Below, piece after piece: positions 52,759 to 60,832 of a stretch of DNA of 64,000 bases (within the stretch, counting starts at the first letter, position 1; every line of letters starts with the position of its first letter). Below the pieces are notes generated by a model. The model searched no databases. It worked only from the letters and a program-made list of their open reading frames with translations, and was not told the DNA's origin. Source of the stretch: Enterococcus rotai (GTDB lineage Bacteria; Bacillota; Bacilli; Lactobacillales; Enterococcaceae); NCBI RefSeq assembly GCF_001465345.1, contig NZ_CP013655.1:1724673-1788672 (forward strand), written 5' to 3'. The position numbers and the translations under genes were made by a program.

Positions 52759-54420
52759 ATGGAAGCACAATTGATTGTCCTTGGTTTTGTGGGACTGATT
52801 ATTTTAATCATCACTGTAATGGAAATCTATAATCGCCTAAAATTGAGAGCAATGGTTAAAAGTCAATGGGGGACGTTTCCAAGTTCGCGTTTCTTTGATA
52901 AAGAAGAAAGCTTGAAAGAAGCGTGGAGTCAGGCAAGAAAGTACCGAAATTACGATAGTGAAATCGATGATATTACTTGGTATGACTTAGACGGCTTTGC
53001 CTTATTTGAGCGAATCAATGGAACTTATTCAAGTATAGGATCAGAGGCACTGTATCAACGTTTACGAAATTTTAATTTTTCTAAAGAAAGCCATGATCGT
53101 TTGGAGAAATTAATCGATTATTATCAACAAAATCCGACTATTCGAGAAGAGCTGCAATTTCATTTTGCCTGTTTAGGGAAGCAAGATAAAAATAATGTAG
53201 AAAGCTATTTAAGTGAAACCAGAAGCCAAGAGTTGCCTAAAACAAAATTGTATCTATTCTGCGGGCTATTGCCAATTCTATTGCTGATAGTCGTGTTGGT
53301 ATTTCCAACGTCGTTATCTATTTTATTACTATTAGGCTCAATCTTATTCAACGTCATCTATTATCAAGTAAAAAAGGCAAAACTCCAACGTGAGCTGACT
53401 TGTATGGGCTATTTGGTTCAAACGGTTGCCTGTGCTAAGAAAATAGCGAAAATAAAAACACCTTTTCAAGAAGAGCTGACGAAAAATTTACGACCACTTG
53501 CTGCGATGACCAAGTTTGGTATTTCTTTTCGAATGAAGTCAAATAGTGATGCGGAGCTGATGTTTGATTATTTCGCGATGATTTTTATGTTACCATTTAT
53601 TTCCTATAATTTTGTTTTGGAAAAATTGAAGAATTATGAGTTGCAAGCAAAAGAAATGTGGCGTTTATTGGGAGAGCTAGAAGTAGCTGCCGCTGTGTTA
53701 AATTTTCGAATGGTCATGCCTGATACCAGTCAGCCGGTTTTTTCAGAAGAAATTCAAGTGCTAGGTGAAGAAGTCTATCATCCATTACTAACAGAACCGG
53801 TGCCAAATGAGGTGAATTGGACCAAAAATACGCTTGTAACAGGTTCTAATGCTTCAGGTAAGTCAACGTACGTCAAAAGTGTGGCAATCAGCTGTATCCT
53901 TTCTGCAACGATTCACACAGCTTTAGCAACGCACTTCCAATTACCATTTGGCCATATTTTAACATCAATGGCAGTGGAGGATGATATTTTTGAAGGGGAC
54001 AGCTATTTTATAGCAGAAATAAAATCGGTCAAACGCGTGCTGGACTTGGCTGAAACAACTGTTCCTTGTTTGTGTTTTATCGATGAAATATTAAAAGGTA
54101 CGAATACGATCGAGCGCATTGCTGCCTCATCTAGTATGGTGCATTGGTTAGATGCGTATCCGTCCTTAGCGTTTGTTGCGACGCATGATATTGAACTGAC
54201 AGAAATTTTAAAAGGATCGTGTGATAATGTTCATTTTGAAGAACAGGTTACTAAAGAACAAGGCGTGACCTTTGATTATCAATTGCGGCAAGGTCCTTCT
54301 ACAACAAGAAATGCTATTCAGTTGTTGGATGTGCTGAATTATCCCCAAAGCATTGTTGAACAAGCGAAAAAAGAAGCAGACTATTTTGATCAACATCGAT
54401 CATGGCAAATAATAGAATAG
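52759..54420 (+). CDS. Membrane-anchored MutS-like ATPase
   Basis: The 553-residue protein has a TM at about 5-24 and a hydrophobic double segment at about 164-205, while its C-terminal third is a MutS-type ABC ATPase: Walker A VTGSNASGKSTYVKS near 360-374, Walker B CFIDEILKGTNTIER near 439-453 and the switch THDIEL. The N-terminal mismatch-binding domain of MutS is missing, so a role in mismatch repair is unlikely. Comparable proteins of unknown role occur in other Firmicutes. GGGGGATT precedes the ATG. It is a single gene with a terminator. Confidence 0.83.
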   Translation: MEAQLIVLGFVGLIILIITVMEIYNRLKLRAMVKSQWGTFPSSRFFDKEESLKEAWSQARKYRNYDSEIDDITWYDLDGFALFERINGTYSSIGSEALYQRLRNFNFSKESHDRLEKLIDYYQQNPTIREELQFHFACLGKQDKNNVESYLSETRSQELPKTKLYLFCGLLPILLLIVVLVFPTSLSILLLLGSILFNVIYYQVKKAKLQRELTCMGYLVQTVACAKKIAKIKTPFQEELTKNLRPLAAMTKFGISFRMKSNSDAELMFDYFAMIFMLPFISYNFVLEKLKNYELQAKEMWRLLGELEVAAAVLNFRMVMPDTSQPVFSEEIQVLGEEVYHPLLTEPVPNEVNWTKNTLVTGSNASGKSTYVKSVAISCILSATIHTALATHFQLPFGHILTSMAVEDDIFEGDSYFIAEIKSVKRVLDLAETTVPCLCFIDEILKGTNTIERIAASSSMVHWLDAYPSLAFVATHDIELTEILKGSCDNVHFEEQVTKEQGVTFDYQLRQGPSTTRNAIQLLDVLNYPQSIVEQAKKEADYFDQHRSWQIIE

Positions 54421-54467
54421 TAAAAAAGACAAGGACTGGCATCAGAGCTGTTCTTGTCTTTTTTACT
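54419..54467 (+). terminator. Terminator after the MutS-like gene
   Basis: AGTAAAAAAGACAAG (54419-54433) pairs with CTTGTCTTTTTTACT (54453-54467), a perfect 15-bp outer stem. Confidence 0.85.
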
Positions 54468-54605
54468 AGCCTAAAAACAGCGTAAAAGTGGGATAGTTTT
54501 GATGAAAAGAGAATCTTGCTAAAATGTTAGAAACAATGTTCTAAGAATTTGTTAAATAGAGAAAGAGGAAGAGATAAATATTTCAATAGTTTAGCAGGTA
54601 AATAA

Positions 54606-54634
54606 TTGACAATCGTCATTTATGGGCGTAGCAT
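54606..54634 (+). promoter_or_regulatory. Promoter of kimA
   Basis: TTGACA (54606-54611), 17-nt spacer, TAGCAT (54629-54634). The leader of about 70 nt is too short for a c-di-AMP riboswitch. Confidence 0.55.
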
Positions 54635-54712
54635 ATGTGATTGTTTGCGGAAAAAGCATATTCTTTTCTGAAAATAAAATAGAAAAAAATCAAAGAAGGA
54701 GAGGTTGATCAA

Positions 54713-56536
54713 GTGGACTACTTAAAACGATTATTTATCGGAAAACCGTTAAAATCAACTGAAAACGATGAGCATAAGTTGAGTCGTTTTGCTGCACTGG
54801 CCTTATTGTCATCAGATGCACTATCATCAATTGCCTATGGGACAGAACAAATCGTTGTTGTACTGGTTACATTATCTGCTGCTGCTATTTGGTATTCGTT
54901 GCCCATCGCTGCTTTTGTTATTATTTTACTTATTTCATTAACGTTATCTTATCGGCAAATCATTCACGCCTATCCTCATGGTGGTGGCGCTTATGTTGTC
55001 AGTAGCGAAAATTTAGGGAAGAATGCCGGTTTAGTGGCTGGTGGTTCATTGCTGGTCGATTATATGCTGACCGTGGCCGTATCCGTTTCAGCAGGTGCTG
55101 AGGCAATCATTTCAGCGGTACCAGCATTGTATGGTCACCAAGTGGCTATCTCGATTGTGATCGTGTTGTTGATCATGTTGATGAATCTACGCGGATTGAG
55201 AGAATCTGCTAGTTTCTTGATGTTCCCTGTGTATAGTTTTATTGCAGTGATCACATTATTGATTGGGACTGGTTTGTTCAAAATCATGACAGGGGCGGTT
55301 CCTTTACACGCAACAGCCATACCAGGTACAGTTGTTCCAGGTATTACGATTGCGTTGGTGTTACGAGCCTTCTCTTCAGGCTCTTCTTCACTGACTGGAG
55401 TGGAAGCCATCAGTAATGCGGTACCGTTTTTCAAAAAGCCTAGAGCAAAAAATGCTGCAGGAACGTTAACGCTAATGGCTGCAATCTTAGGTTTTTTCTT
55501 TGTTGGAATCACCTTTATCAATTATTGGTATGGAATCGTGCCACAAAATGAAGTGACGGTATTAGCGCAAATTGGGAAAGCTGTTTTTGGTCAAAATATC
55601 CTTTATTATGTACTGCAATTTGCAACAGCATTGATTTTAGCTGTAGCAGCCAATACAGGTTTTTCAGCCTTTCCAGTGTTAGCCTATAACTTAGCCAAGG
55701 ATAAATTCATGCCCCATATGTACATGGATCGTGGAGATCGTTTAGGCTATTCAAATGGGATTTTGACCTTAGCGGCAGGTTCTGTCGTATTGTTATTGAT
55801 CTTCCAAGGGTCAACAGAACGCTTGATTCCGCTATATTCAATCGGGGTCTTTATTCCCTTTGCTTTATCTCAGACAGGTATGGTGCTGAAATGGCGGAAA
55901 GAAACGAAAAAATGGTTATCAAAATCAATTGCGAATATTGTTGGAGCCTTCATTTCTTATGCAATCATCGTTATTTTGTTCATGTATCGTTTAGGCGATA
56001 TCTGGCCGTTCTTTATTATTATGCCTGTGTTGATTTTTGTTTTTTACAGTATTCATACTCATTACCAAAATGTAGCGGAACAACTACGCTTAGAAGAAAC
56101 AGTCAAGCAGCAGGAATTTTATGGTAATACAGTGATTGTCTTAGTCGGAAATGCTACTCAAGCTAATGTGGGAGCTGTCAATTATGCTCGTTCAATCGGT
56201 GATTATGTAGTAGCGATGCATGTCTCCTTAGATGAAAACGTTGAAAAGGAAAAAGAAATCGAAGCCGCTTTTAAGCAACATTTTCCAGATATTCGTTTTT
56301 CTGTCGTCCATTCATCTTATCGTTCGATCACCAATCCAATTCTTCGTTATGTGGACTTAGTAAGTCGAAATTCAGCCAAACGGAATTACACGACAACTGT
56401 GTTGATTCCACAGTTTGTGCCTAATCGGCGCTGGCAAAATATTTTGCATAATCAGACGAGCTTGCGTTTACGTTTAAAATTATCATGGCGGGAAAATATT
56501 GTGGTTGCGACGTATAGTTATCATTTGAAGAAATAA
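54713..56536 (+). CDS. kimA: KimA-type potassium importer (APC superfamily)
   Basis: The 607-residue protein is exactly the length of Bacillus subtilis KimA (YdaO). It shares long stretches such as RFLIGKPLKS-like starts, SSDALSSIAYGTEQI, YPHGGGAYVVSSENLGKNAG and FSSGSSSLTGVEAISNA. Twelve membrane segments are followed by a cytoplasmic domain of about 150 residues that in KimA responds to c-di-AMP. It imports potassium with protons. The GTG start follows AAGGAGAGG. Its neighbour, the OpuC operon, also serves osmotic balance. Confidence 0.9.
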   Translation: MDYLKRLFIGKPLKSTENDEHKLSRFAALALLSSDALSSIAYGTEQIVVVLVTLSAAAIWYSLPIAAFVIILLISLTLSYRQIIHAYPHGGGAYVVSSENLGKNAGLVAGGSLLVDYMLTVAVSVSAGAEAIISAVPALYGHQVAISIVIVLLIMLMNLRGLRESASFLMFPVYSFIAVITLLIGTGLFKIMTGAVPLHATAIPGTVVPGITIALVLRAFSSGSSSLTGVEAISNAVPFFKKPRAKNAAGTLTLMAAILGFFFVGITFINYWYGIVPQNEVTVLAQIGKAVFGQNILYYVLQFATALILAVAANTGFSAFPVLAYNLAKDKFMPHMYMDRGDRLGYSNGILTLAAGSVVLLLIFQGSTERLIPLYSIGVFIPFALSQTGMVLKWRKETKKWLSKSIANIVGAFISYAIIVILFMYRLGDIWPFFIIMPVLIFVFYSIHTHYQNVAEQLRLEETVKQQEFYGNTVIVLVGNATQANVGAVNYARSIGDYVVAMHVSLDENVEKEKEIEAAFKQHFPDIRFSVVHSSYRSITNPILRYVDLVSRNSAKRNYTTTVLIPQFVPNRRWQNILHNQTSLRLRLKLSWRENIVVATYSYHLKK

Positions 56537-56537
56537 T

Positions 56538-56578
56538 AAAAGCAAGTAAGGATCTGAAGAGATTCTTACTTGCTTTTT
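56538..56578 (+). terminator. Terminator after kimA
   Basis: AAAAGCAAGTAAG (56538-56550) pairs with CTTACTTGCTTTT (56565-56577), with GATC-type inner arms. Confidence 0.85.
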
Positions 56579-56604
56579 ATGTTAGAGCTAAACAGACTCA
56601 TACG

Positions 56605-57100
56605 TTTTTACTTGATCCAGCTGCAACCGTTAAATCCTTCGGTGATAACGAAAACTAATTCACAGGGAAAAGCGCCCTGTTAAAATTATTTTTCTTATAT
56701 CACTCAGGATCTGAGCAAACGTGTTCCGCTTTTCTATGATCTAGCTACATGAACCAGCTCTTCGGAAAAAAGATAAATCCTGTTTGTGATAAAGAGCATC
56801 ACTAACAGGATTTCCTATTTTTCAGTCAGAGCAAAACGGCTCATTCTGCTTTTCTATGATCCAGCTGCACAAAACAGCCTTTGAGGAAAATAGATAATCT
56901 GGATAGAGAACAAAGAACGTTCTATATCCAGATTCCTAATTTTCTCTAAGGCTAAGCGTTTTGTTCCGCTTTTCTATGATCTAGCTATATGAACCAGCTC
57001 TTCGGAAAAAAGATAAATCCTGTTTGTGATAAAGAGCATCACTAACAGGATTTTCTATTTTTCAGGCAGAGCTAAACGGCTCATTCCGCTTTTCTATGAA
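56605..57100 (+). repeat. Tandem hairpin array (120-nt period) between kimA and opuCD
   Basis: Units start with TTTCTATGAT at 56731, 56851 and 56971, and the motif recurs at 57091, giving exactly 120 nt each. A degenerate unit precedes them at 56605-56730. Units 1 and 3 share the stem ATCCTGTT...AACAGGAT; unit 2 replaces it with ATCTGGATA...TATCCAGAT, still perfectly paired. The final motif overlaps the opuCD stop codon. Confidence 0.85.
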
Positions 57101-57762
57101 TGTTTACTCACCGGATCTAATCGGCGTTCGATCATGCCCAACACCCAGTCAGTAATGATCGCCATCAAAGCAGTTGGTAAAGCCCCAACAAGGATAATGG
57201 CGGTACCATCTGTGGCATTGGTTCCGCGGATGATGATATCACCCAGTCCACCAGCGCCAACAAAAGCACCAATTGCGGTGATTCCGATTGCGACAACTAA
57301 AGCATTTCGAATTCCTGCCATGATCACAGAAACAGAAAGCGGTAATTCTACCATGTAAAGTCGCTGCCATTTAGTCATCCCCATGCCTTTACCGACATCT
57401 AAAATATTTCGATCGACCTGGATCATCCCAGTATACGTATTTTTGATGATTGGCAATAATGAATAGAGAAAGACAGTGACAATAACAGTATTGACGCCAA
57501 GTCCTAGACCTAGCATCAAAATGGAAAGCATTGCTAGAGAAGGAACTGTTTGGATCAAGTTTGCAATACTTACGACCCAACCAGCCATTTTTCTTCTACG
57601 GGCAATGAAAATCCCGATTGGAATACCCACGATAGCGGCAAATAATACACCATAAATGGAAATCAGAAAATGTCGAACAAACTGACTCAAAACATAACTA
57701 CCGTTTTGCTCAAAGTAATAGAAGAACTGTTGCAGTAAATTCATATCTTGTAGGTTCTGCAT
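57094..57762 (-). CDS. opuCD: Osmoprotectant ABC transporter permease (OpuCD type)
   Basis: The 222-residue protein has about five or six TMs and the binding-protein-dependent permease signature around GMGMTKWQRLYMVELP (EAA loop) and IGAFVGAGGLGDIIIRG. It forms one half of the membrane channel for glycine betaine, carnitine or choline. It is last in the operon. Its ATG overlaps the binding-protein stop by one base, so it is translationally coupled. The stop codon lies in the tandem hairpin array. Confidence 0.9.
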   Translation of the reverse strand: MQNLQDMNLLQQFFYYFEQNGSYVLSQFVRHFLISIYGVLFAAIVGIPIGIFIARRRKMAGWVVSIANLIQTVPSLAMLSILMLGLGLGVNTVIVTVFLYSLLPIIKNTYTGMIQVDRNILDVGKGMGMTKWQRLYMVELPLSVSVIMAGIRNALVVAIGITAIGAFVGAGGLGDIIIRGTNATDGTAIILVGALPTALMAIITDWVLGMIERRLDPVSKHS

Positions 57763-58694
57763 TATTTTCCACCTCCTTCAGATTCGAAGAAATGGTGTTC
57801 TTTTAAGAAGTTGTCTGCAACAGTTTCTGGTTCCATCAAATCATTGTCTGCTTGATAGTTCAGTTTTTGCATCGTTTCCGTTGAAATTTTGCCTGATAAT
57901 TTAGCTAATACATCCTTCAGTTCAGGATGTTTTTTCAAGATTTCGTCTGTTGCAACCGCACAGGCATCATAAGGTGGGAAGAAGTGTAGATCATCTTCTA
58001 AAATCACCAAATCATAGCTGCCGATCCGACCGTCTGTTGAATAACCTAGAACAACATCCATCTTGTTAGCAGCAACAGCATCATAGACTAAACCAATCTG
58101 CATTGGGAAAACACGTTTAAAATCGAAGCCGTATGTTTCGGTGAAGCCTTTGTAGCCATCACCCTTACGATCGATCCAAGACGTATCAACACCAGCAGTC
58201 AATTGATCACCAACTTTTTTGAGGTCACTGATGGTTTTCAAATTATACTTTTTAGCGGTTTCTTGCGTTACCATAAAAGCATAGGTATTAGCAAATCCAT
58301 AGGAATTAAACCATTTTTGCTGAAATCTTTTTTGAAATTCAGATTGAACAACATCAAAGGCCTTTTTCGGATCTTTGATCGGTTCTAAGTTTAATGTTGT
58401 CGTTAAATCAGTTCCGGTATAACGGGCAGCTGAAATTTGTGCATCGCCATTCATCATAGCTTGATGATTGATCGTAGTTGTGGCTAAGTTGTTGATGATC
58501 GTCGTTTTTTCATCCGTATAATGTTCGATCATACCAGCAACTAAGCTGGCTAAGATTTGTGCTTCCGATGTGATTCCTCCGGTAATGGAAATGGTTGAAT
58601 CATCAGAGTTAGAAGCTAGTCCAGGTAAAGAACAGCCTGCTAATAGCAACGCACTGCAACAAGTTAACAGTAATAATTTAAGTTTTTGTTTCAT
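57762..58694 (-). CDS. opuCC: Osmoprotectant-binding lipoprotein (OpuCC type)
   Basis: The 310-residue protein is a lipoprotein: signal LLLLTCCSALLLAGC with lipobox Cys near residue 20, then an OpuAC-type binding domain with RYTGTDLTTTL, TSWIDRKGDGYKGF and LEDDLHFFPPYDA. It binds quaternary ammonium compatible solutes outside the cell. The aromatic box residues cannot be assigned surely from sequence alone. It is separated from the upstream permease by 2 nt and overlaps the downstream permease. Confidence 0.9.
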   Translation of the reverse strand: MKQKLKLLLLTCCSALLLAGCSLPGLASNSDDSTISITGGITSEAQILASLVAGMIEHYTDEKTTIINNLATTTINHQAMMNGDAQISAARYTGTDLTTTLNLEPIKDPKKAFDVVQSEFQKRFQQKWFNSYGFANTYAFMVTQETAKKYNLKTISDLKKVGDQLTAGVDTSWIDRKGDGYKGFTETYGFDFKRVFPMQIGLVYDAVAANKMDVVLGYSTDGRIGSYDLVILEDDLHFFPPYDACAVATDEILKKHPELKDVLAKLSGKISTETMQKLNYQADNDLMEPETVADNFLKEHHFFESEGGGK

Positions 58695-58696
58695 TA

Positions 58697-59332
58697 TTAT
58701 TCCGCCTCCCTTAATGCTTTAGGCGTTAATTTTTTCTCCAATAATCCAAGCAATAAATCCGCAGCTAGCGCTAAAATTGTGACAGGAATCGTTCCAGCGA
58801 AAATCAAATCAGGTTGGTAGTTGTTTAATCCACTGAAAATGAAATCGCCAAGACCACCAGCACCAATGTAAGAAGCAAGTGTCGCCCATGCAATCACATA
58901 GACTGCAGCTAGGCGAATCCCAGCCATGATTGTCGGCATAGCGATTGGTAATTCGACCATAAAAATCGATTGGACATTGGTCATCCCCATCCCTTTAGCA
59001 GCATCTTTATAATCCGAGCTGACTTCGCGGATACCGATATACGTATTTCGTAAAATAGGTAATAAGGAGTAAATAAACAATGCAATGATTGCTGGAATTT
59101 TTCCAACACCAAAAATTGGGATCATCAAAGCAAGTAAAGCCAGTGATGGAACGGTTTGTAAGGCACTGGTCAACCCGATAATGATTGCTGCGGTTCTTTT
59201 AGTTCTGGTCAACAGGATGCCAATCGGCACAGCAAACAAAATCCCCAGTAGCAGTGCTATCCCAGAAATAAAAATATGTTCACCAATTTTAGTGACAAGT
59301 TCATTTCCTCTTTCTAATAAAAACTGATTCAT
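58697..59332 (-). CDS. opuCB: Osmoprotectant ABC transporter permease (OpuCB type)
   Basis: The 211-residue protein has about five TMs, the EAA loop [19 protein letters not shown] and the segment [16 protein letters not shown]. It resembles the permease at 57094 and forms a heterodimer with it. The frame extends upstream into the ATPase gene, but the ATG at 59332 has GGAGGTG upstream and gives the family N terminus (MNQFLLERG). Four nt separate it from the ATPase stop. Confidence 0.9.
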   Translation of the reverse strand: MNQFLLERGNELVTKIGEHIFISGIALLLGILFAVPIGILLTRTKRTAAIIIGLTSALQTVPSLALLALMIPIFGVGKIPAIIALFIYSLLPILRNTYIGIREVSSDYKDAAKGMGMTNVQSIFMVELPIAMPTIMAGIRLAAVYVIAWATLASYIGAGGLGDFIFSGLNNYQPDLIFAGTIPVTILALAADLLLGLLEKKLTPKALREAE

Positions 59333-59336
59333 TTTT

Positions 59337-60530
59337 TTACACCTCCGCTTGAGGCTGTTTGACATCAGTTGCTTCTGATTCATTTTGAGTTGGAGCAGTT
59401 TCTTCTGTTTCTTCTTCACCCCAGATAACATCGTAAACGATATCTACTAAGGAAGCTCTGGTTAAAATACCCACGACTTTTTGTTGGTCGTCTACAACAG
59501 GAACGTATTTTAAGCCACGTTTTAAAATTCGTTGCAACGTGTCGCGTAGTAAAGAAGATTTTTTTACAAAGAAGACTTTTGGATTCATGATATCACTAAC
59601 ACTGGTAGCCGTATTTCTGCGGCGATCAAGTGTTTCAACATCGATAAAGCCTTTTAAGACTCCAGCCCCATCAACAACTAAGAGTGTATCAACACGTTTT
59701 TCTCTCATTAGTTTGATTGCTTCTGATAATGATTTTTCTGGTGTGATCGTAATCGCATTGTTCAACATTACTTCACCAACTGTTGTAATATCTGGCTTGG
59801 CTTGGATCAAACGATCTTCACCAATTAATTCTTCGACAAATTCGTTGACTGGATGACGTAAAATATTATCCGGCGTATCAAATTGGATCACTTTACCTTC
59901 ACTCATAATGGCAATTCGATTCGATAATTTTAACGCTTCATCCATATCATGTGTTACAAATACAATTGTTTTTCCTAAACGTTCTTGTAAATCTTTGACT
60001 AAGTCTTGTAAAGAGTCTCTTGTAATTGGATCTAATGCACCAAAAGGTTCATCCATCAAGATAATATCTTGATTAGCTGCAAGAGCCCGAACAACGCCGA
60101 TTCGTTGTTGTTGTCCACCAGATAATTCGTTTGGATAACGATCAAGCATTTCTCTAGGTAGCTCCACTAAATCGATCATTTTTTCTGCGATTTTATTGCG
60201 CTCTTCAAGGTCTACTTTCAATAACTTCGGTACAAGTACGATGTTTTCTCTAATTGTCATATGCGGCATCAACCCGATATTTTGAATAACATACCCGATT
60301 TTTCTACGTAACTCCACTGGATTGATCGTTTGAATATCTTCACCATTGATCAAGATTTTTCCTTTTGATGGATCAGTCATTCGATTGATCATTCTCATAG
60401 AAGTTGTTTTTCCGCTACCACTGGTTCCGATAAAGCAGATAAATTCGCCTTTATCAAAAGACAGATTGATGTCATCTACAGCGATTTTGCCGCCTTTGTA
60501 AATTTTTGAAACATGTTGAAATTCGATCAA
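59337..60530 (-). CDS. opuCA: Osmoprotectant ABC transporter ATPase with CBS pair (OpuCA type)
   Basis: The protein has 397 residues. Walker A is [13 protein letters not shown], the signature [11 protein letters not shown], Walker [13 protein letters not shown] and the switch VTHDMDE. Two CBS domains follow (about 255-370), which in OpuA-type transporters sense ionic strength or nucleotides. TTG 60530 gives the normal start [14 protein letters not shown] after GGGGTGAG; GTG 60539 is an alternative. It is first in the four-gene operon. The last 40 residues are acidic. Confidence 0.9.
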   Translation of the reverse strand: MIEFQHVSKIYKGGKIAVDDINLSFDKGEFICFIGTSGSGKTTSMRMINRMTDPSKGKILINGEDIQTINPVELRRKIGYVIQNIGLMPHMTIRENIVLVPKLLKVDLEERNKIAEKMIDLVELPREMLDRYPNELSGGQQQRIGVVRALAANQDIILMDEPFGALDPITRDSLQDLVKDLQERLGKTIVFVTHDMDEALKLSNRIAIMSEGKVIQFDTPDNILRHPVNEFVEELIGEDRLIQAKPDITTVGEVMLNNAITITPEKSLSEAIKLMREKRVDTLLVVDGAGVLKGFIDVETLDRRRNTATSVSDIMNPKVFFVKKSSLLRDTLQRILKRGLKYVPVVDDQQKVVGILTRASLVDIVYDVIWGEEETEETAPTQNESEATDVKQPQAEV

Positions 60531-60609
60531 CTTTCTCACCCCAAATTCTTTTTTCTTGGTCTCGTTTCTTACAGAATTACAGTGTTTCCTAACAAATGGT
60601 TCTACTACT

Positions 60610-60638
60610 AGTATGCTACAAAACAACGATTTGGACAA
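60610..60638 (-). promoter_or_regulatory. Promoter of the opuC operon
   Basis: On the minus strand TTGTCC and CATACT (extended by TAG) are 17 nt apart, about 70 nt before the opuCA start. It is back to back with the glycosyltransferase promoter 114 nt away. Confidence 0.5.
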
Positions 60639-60751
60639 ATCAGAGGTTTTTATGACCATTCTTAAGGTCAAAAATAATGAGATGATCAACATATTTTTCT
60701 AAGAAATGCTGGAAAAAGTTAGGGAAGAAGGACTTATCAACTATTATTCTA

Positions 60752-60780
60752 TTGACAATAGTTAGAAACCTTAGTATATT
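60752..60780 (+). promoter_or_regulatory. Strong promoter of the glycosyltransferase operon
   Basis: TTGACA (60752-60757), 17-nt spacer, TATATT (60775-60780), 53 nt before the start codon. Confidence 0.65.
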
Positions 60781-60832
60781 GTTGACTAGCAACTACTATT
60801 TTATGAATAATAGGAGGCGAAAAGGAGAGAAA

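Noticed and set aside
52759-54420. Canonical mismatch repair MutS
   Set aside because: The mismatch-binding and connector domains are absent, membrane segments are present, and there is no mutL nearby.
57026-57358. Plus-strand open frame over the end of opuCD
   Set aside because: It is antisense to a strongly supported permease and begins inside the tandem hairpin array.
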